The notes beneath the pieces were generated by a model, which saw only the letters and a list, made by a program, of their open reading frames with translations, had not been told where the DNA came from and did not search any database. From Deinococcus grandis (GTDB lineage: Bacteria > Deinococcota > Deinococci > Deinococcales > Deinococcaceae): a stretch of DNA of 64,000 bases. The position numbers and the translations under genes are program-made. How positions within the stretch are numbered: the first letter of the stretch is position 1; every line of letters begins with the position of its first letter. Shown piece after piece: positions 60,150 through 64,000 of the stretch. The stretch is from the NCBI RefSeq assembly GCF_001485435.1, contig NZ_BCMS01000001.1:2241501-2305500 (forward strand), given 5' to 3'.

Positions 60150-61379
60150 TCAGCTGAGCTTGGCCCTGAACTCCTCGTACCCGAAGGTCTTCACCCGCTC
60201 GTACGAGCCGTCCAGATGCAGGATGCCGATATCCGGGTGCTTCACGCCGTTGAAGAACGTCGTCTTCACCATCGTGTAGTGGATCATGTCGTCGAACACC
60301 ACGCGGTCCCCGACCTCCAGCGGCCGGTCGAACACGTACTCCCCGACCACGTCCCCCGCGAGGCAGGTCGTCCCGCCGATGATGTACGGATGCCCGCCCG
60401 CGCCCTCGGTCGTCTCGCGGTGATGATCCAGCTCGGGCGGATCGCCCGCCCCCAGGATGCGGGGCCGGTAGGGCATCTCCAGCACGTCCGGCATGTGCGC
60501 CGACACGCTGATATCCAGCAGCAGGGCGTCCTTCACGTTATGCACCACGTCCAGCACGCTGCTGACCAGCCAGCCGGTCTGCCAGCCGAACGCACTGCCG
60601 GGCTCCAGGATCACGTGCACGCCCCACCGCTCACGGAAGGCCCGCACCACGCGGATCAGACGCGGAATGTCGTAGCCTTCGCGGGTCATCAGGTGTCCCC
60701 CACCGAAATTCACCCACTTCACGCGCGAGAGCACGTCCCCGAAGTTCCTTTCGAGCACCTCCAGCGTCCGCTCCAGCGTGTCGCTGTCCTTCTCGCACAG
60801 CGTGTGGAAGTGCAGGCCGTCCACGCCGTCCATCAGGTCCATGCGGAACTCGCGCCGGGTCACGCCCAGCCGGGAAAACGGCCCGGCCGGGTTGTACAGG
60901 TCCGTCTCCACCTCCGCGTACTCCGGGTTCACGCGGATGCCCACGTGCACCGTCCGGCCCGCCGCGCGCGCCGCCTCCACCTGCGGCTTGAAGCGCGCCC
61001 ACTGACTGAACGAGTTGAACACCAGATGATCGGCCAGTTCCAGGATCGCCGGGAACTCCGCATCACTGTAGGCGGGCGCGTACACGTGAACCTCGCCGCC
61101 CATCTCCTCGCGCGCCAGACGCGCCTCGTTCAGGCTGCTGGCCGTCGCCCCGGTGATCCCGTACTCACGCAGCGTCGGGAACGCCGACCACATCGAGAAG
61201 CCCTTGAACGCCACGATGATCTGCGCGCCACTCTCCTGCTGCACGTACGAGATCAACTCCAGGTTCCGGCGCAGCCGCGACTCGTCCAGCACGAACGCCG
61301 GACTGGGAATCGCCGCCCAGTCCACCGACTCGGTCGGGGTCACAGCACTCAATTTGAGATCAGAGGGAAAAACAGTCAC
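60150..61379 (-). CDS. nspC: Carboxynorspermidine decarboxylase
   Basis: A 409-residue PLP enzyme of the alanine-racemase fold. The PLP lysine is Lys59 (IIVAFKGFSMWS). HTLCEKDSDTLE, VNFGGGHLMTREGYD and LDISVSAHMPDVLEMPYRP are characteristic NspC motifs. It makes norspermidine or spermidine from the carboxy precursor. GTG 61379 has TACGCT 7 nt upstream (leaderless). The partner dehydrogenase (CANSDH) is not adjacent. Confidence 0.88.
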   Translation of the reverse strand: MTVFPSDLKLSAVTPTESVDWAAIPSPAFVLDESRLRRNLELISYVQQESGAQIIVAFKGFSMWSAFPTLREYGITGATASSLNEARLAREEMGGEVHVYAPAYSDAEFPAILELADHLVFNSFSQWARFKPQVEAARAAGRTVHVGIRVNPEYAEVETDLYNPAGPFSRLGVTRREFRMDLMDGVDGLHFHTLCEKDSDTLERTLEVLERNFGDVLSRVKWVNFGGGHLMTREGYDIPRLIRVVRAFRERWGVHVILEPGSAFGWQTGWLVSSVLDVVHNVKDALLLDISVSAHMPDVLEMPYRPRILGAGDPPELDHHRETTEGAGGHPYIIGGTTCLAGDVVGEYVFDRPLEVGDRVVFDDMIHYTMVKTTFFNGVKHPDIGILHLDGSYERVKTFGYEEFRAKLS

Positions 61380-61437
61380 GCCCCACAGCGTAACGGCTGA
61401 CGCGCACGAAAAGGGTCAGCGGGCGTTCAGACCGGGC

Positions 61438-62157
<720 letters not shown>

Positions 62158-62158
62158 G

Positions 62159-62833
62159 TTATTTCAGGGCCTCGCGCAGGCGTTCGAGTCCGGCCTGCGC
62201 GCCGTCCCTGCCGAACACGGCGCTGCCCGCGACGAGGTTGCTCGCCCCGGCGGCGACGACCGCGCGGGCGTTCGTGGCGCTGACGCCGCCGTCGACCTGG
62301 AGTTCGGCGGCGCTGCCGATCTCGTCGAGCCAGCGGCGGACGGTGCGGATGCGCTCCAGGCTGTTCGGGATGAATTTCTGCCCGCCGAAGCCCGGGTTGA
62401 CGCTCATGATCAGGACGAGGTCCACGTCAGCCAGGACGGGCCGCAGGGCCTCCAGGGGGGTGCCGGGGTTCAGGGTGACGCCCGCCTTCTTGCCCAGTTC
62501 CCGGATCTGCTGCACGGCGCGGTGGACATGCGCAGTGCTCTCCACATGCACGGTCAGGCCGTCGGCGCCGGCGTCGGCGAAGTCCCGCAGGTAGCGTTCG
62601 GGCCGGTCGATCATGAGGTGCACGTCCATGAACAGCGGGCTGGCGGCGCGGGCGGCGGCCAGGATGGGCAGCCCGAAGCTGATGTTGGGGACGAACTGGC
62701 CGTCCATGACGTCCACGTGCGCCCAGTCGGCGCTCTCGATGGCGCGGAGTTCGTCGCCCAGGCGGGCGAAATCGCTGGCGAGGATGCTCGGCGCGAGCTT
62801 CACGCGCCTCGCTTCGGGGGTGTCGGCGGTCAC
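62159..62833 (-). CDS. rpe: Ribulose-phosphate 3-epimerase
   Basis: A 224-residue TIM-barrel enzyme. [39 protein letters not shown] and [14 protein letters not shown] contain the metal-binding His/Asp set. It interconverts ribulose-5-P and xylulose-5-P. GTG 62833 is preferred to GTG 62857 because TAAGCT ends 7 nt upstream of it and overlaps the longer version. comB follows in the same unit. Confidence 0.93.
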   Translation of the reverse strand: MTADTPEARRVKLAPSILASDFARLGDELRAIESADWAHVDVMDGQFVPNISFGLPILAAARAASPLFMDVHLMIDRPERYLRDFADAGADGLTVHVESTAHVHRAVQQIRELGKKAGVTLNPGTPLEALRPVLADVDLVLIMSVNPGFGGQKFIPNSLERIRTVRRWLDEIGSAAELQVDGGVSATNARAVVAAGASNLVAGSAVFGRDGAQAGLERLREALK

Positions 62834-62975
62834 GGGCAGAAGCTTAGCATTCCCCACGCGGGGATTTCACGGGGGGCGAAGCGGCGCGCCCGAGTTCGCG
62901 CTGGGCAGAACGCGAACACAGAACTGACCCGCCCCGGCAGGCGCGCGGGGCGGGCAGCAGACGACCGGCCGTGGC

Positions 62976-63617
62976 TCAGCGGCCGTAGTACGCGGTCAGG
63001 CTGGTCTTGGCGAGCACCTTGCCGTTCAGCATGAAGCCCAGCACGGCGGGTGTCGTGCCCGCGGGCAGGTCGAGGGTGCTGCTCAGGGCGTACAGCGTGA
63101 ACACGTAGCGGTGGGCGGGATCACCGACCGGGGGGCACGCGCCGATGAAGCCGGGCTGCCCGCCCTCGTTGTTCAGCTGCGTGGCCCCGGCGGGCAGGGT
63201 GCCGCCGGGGTTCCCGGCGCCCTGCGCGAGGCCGGTGGCGCTGGCGGGGATGTTGAACACGGCCCAGTGCCAGAAGCCGCTGCCGGTGGGGGCGTCCGGG
63301 TCGTACTTGGTGAGGACCAGGGACTGCGTTCCGGCGGGTACGCCGCTCCAGTTCAGGGCGGGGCTGATGTTGGGGCCGCTGCACCCGAAGCCACTCGCGA
63401 CCTGCGCGGCGGGGTACGCGCCGCCACCCGCGAAGGTGGGGCTGGTGAGGCTCAGGCCCATGGCGGTCGCGGTGGGGGCGGGCTGCGCGACCGTGAGGCG
63501 CTGGGCGGGGTTCAGACCGGCGTTCATGGGGTTGGCGCCGCCGACCATCTGGGTGGGGGCGCAGGCGGCCAGGGCGAGGGTGGTGACGGTCAGGGCGGCG
63601 GTGTGCAGGTGGCGCAT
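62976..63617 (-). CDS. YbhB/YbcL-type (PEBP) lipoprotein
   Basis: A 213-residue protein. Lipobox LALAAC (Cys19), a linker, then a PEBP-like domain (about 55-213: SPTFAGGGAYPAAQV, CSGPNISPALNWSGVPAGTQ, DPDAPTGSGFWHWAVFNIP). Members bind small anionic ligands and some inhibit kinases or proteases; the role is unknown. GAGGACC lies about 6 nt before ATG 63617; the frame continues upstream to 63737 without support. Confidence 0.87.
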   Translation of the reverse strand: MRHLHTAALTVTTLALAACAPTQMVGGANPMNAGLNPAQRLTVAQPAPTATAMGLSLTSPTFAGGGAYPAAQVASGFGCSGPNISPALNWSGVPAGTQSLVLTKYDPDAPTGSGFWHWAVFNIPASATGLAQGAGNPGGTLPAGATQLNNEGGQPGFIGACPPVGDPAHRYVFTLYALSSTLDLPAGTTPAVLGFMLNGKVLAKTSLTAYYGR

Positions 63618-63850
63618 GGGGGTCCTCGAGGTGCGTGGCAGGGGTTCGCGTTCCGGCGCGCGGGGCGGCGGGGGCGCGGGCCGCGCAGGTGGTTCAACGC
63701 TAAACGGTCTGGGTGGCGGGCCGCCTGCGGGGGTCACATTCTGAAGGGAGCCTCACCGGACACTTCAGACTTCGTCAAGGGCGGAGCCCGGCGCGTGGCC
63801 CTGTCTCACACGCAGGAACAGCCGACGCCCCACGAACACCGAACGGTCGT

Positions 63851-63880
63851 TTGGTGCCGGGGCGGGGTGGGTGGCATGAT
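63851..63880 (+). promoter_or_regulatory. Candidate promoter for the gene at 63906
   Basis: TTGGTG (63851-63856), 18-nt spacer, CATGAT (63875-63880). It precedes an SD-led gene by a short leader. Confidence 0.4.
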
Positions 63881-63905
63881 GGCGGCAGCACACGGAGGAA
63901 CACAC

Positions 63906-64000
63906 ATGCCCGACCTGAGTGCCTGGAAAGCCCAGGCCAGCAAGGACCTGAAGGGCGCCGACCCGGCGCGCCTGAACCGCGAGACGCCTGAGGGCATCAC
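63906..64000 (+). CDS. Probable methylmalonyl-CoA mutase, N-terminal fragment
   Basis: Only the first 31 codons are in the window. The reading starts MPDLSAWKAQASKDLKGADP and continues ARLNRETPEGIT, which fits the N-terminus of methylmalonyl-CoA mutase large subunits (a W..A.KDLKG...L...TPEGI pattern). CGGAGGAA lies 6 nt before ATG 63906. The assignment needs the rest of the gene. Confidence 0.6.
   Translation, partial: MPDLSAWKAQASKDLKGADPARLNRETPEGI

Overview
The window reads as a piece of a Deinococcus chromosome, or a very close relative. The DNA is GC-rich. Protein signatures fit the Deinococcus-Thermus lineage: a Thermus-like MraZ and NADP isocitrate dehydrogenase, a DUF4388 protein, and ComEA/ComEC. 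About seventeen genes carry a -10-like hexamer 5-8 nt before the start codon with no leader, a promoter layout known to be common in Deinococcus. No rRNA, tRNA, CRISPR array or phage block was found. The genome name is an inference from gene content.

Layout, left to right. (1) 1-7.6 kb, minus strand: two tandem two-gene modules, each a SARP-type regulator (winged helix, BTAD, P-loop ATPase, TPR) followed about 50 nt later by a secreted protein. One partner is a subtilisin-like protease. The other runs off the left edge and resembles the N-terminal half of the first. (2) 7.6-11 kb: kynB, phhB with a coupled thioesterase, an FtsX-type permease and a secreted 3D-domain protein. (3) 11.4-14.6 kb: the start of the dcw cluster, mraZ-rsmH-ftsL-ftsI, with MraZ-like boxes. 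(4) 14.8-22 kb: RNase P RNA, rluB, truB, gatA, scpB and tsaC. (5) 21.9-30.5 kb: pilC, a lipoprotein protease, an HNH protein, acnA, an HTH-like protein and a DinB-PDZ fusion. (6) 30.5-36.7 kb: a small regulator opposite icd, a P1B-4 metal exporter, a secreted Ig-like protein and a haem-binding protein. (7) 36.7-42.2 kb: rpmH-rnpA-yidD-yidC and comEA-comEC. (8) 42.3-46.8 kb: an MFS exporter with its MarR regulator, then a pile-up of mobile DNA. (9) 46.8-52.5 kb: tandem Nudix genes and a TPP-riboswitch thiamine operon thiB-thiP-thiQ-thiN. (10) 52.7-64 kb: an alpha/beta hydrolase lipoprotein, rapZ-yvcK, metG, nspC, rpe-comB, a PEBP lipoprotein and the first codons of a probable methylmalonyl-CoA mutase.

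Three themes stand out. First, the duplicated regulator-protease module is the best candidate for an undescribed system. A lower-GC block spans the TPR half of one regulator and most of its partner, as if sensor and cargo were exchanged together. Second, small mobile repeats have colonised gene ends. An IS630-like element shares its terminal repeats with a ~135-bp MITE, and two further MITE families and a GTTGTGGG hairpin family are present. Several copies supply the stop codon of a neighbouring gene. Third, RNA-level control is visible: a TPP riboswitch whose downstream hairpin hides the thiB ribosome binding site, and a possible leaderless, methionine-rich leader peptide with a hairpin ahead of metG.

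All family calls come from reading motifs by eye. No database search was possible.
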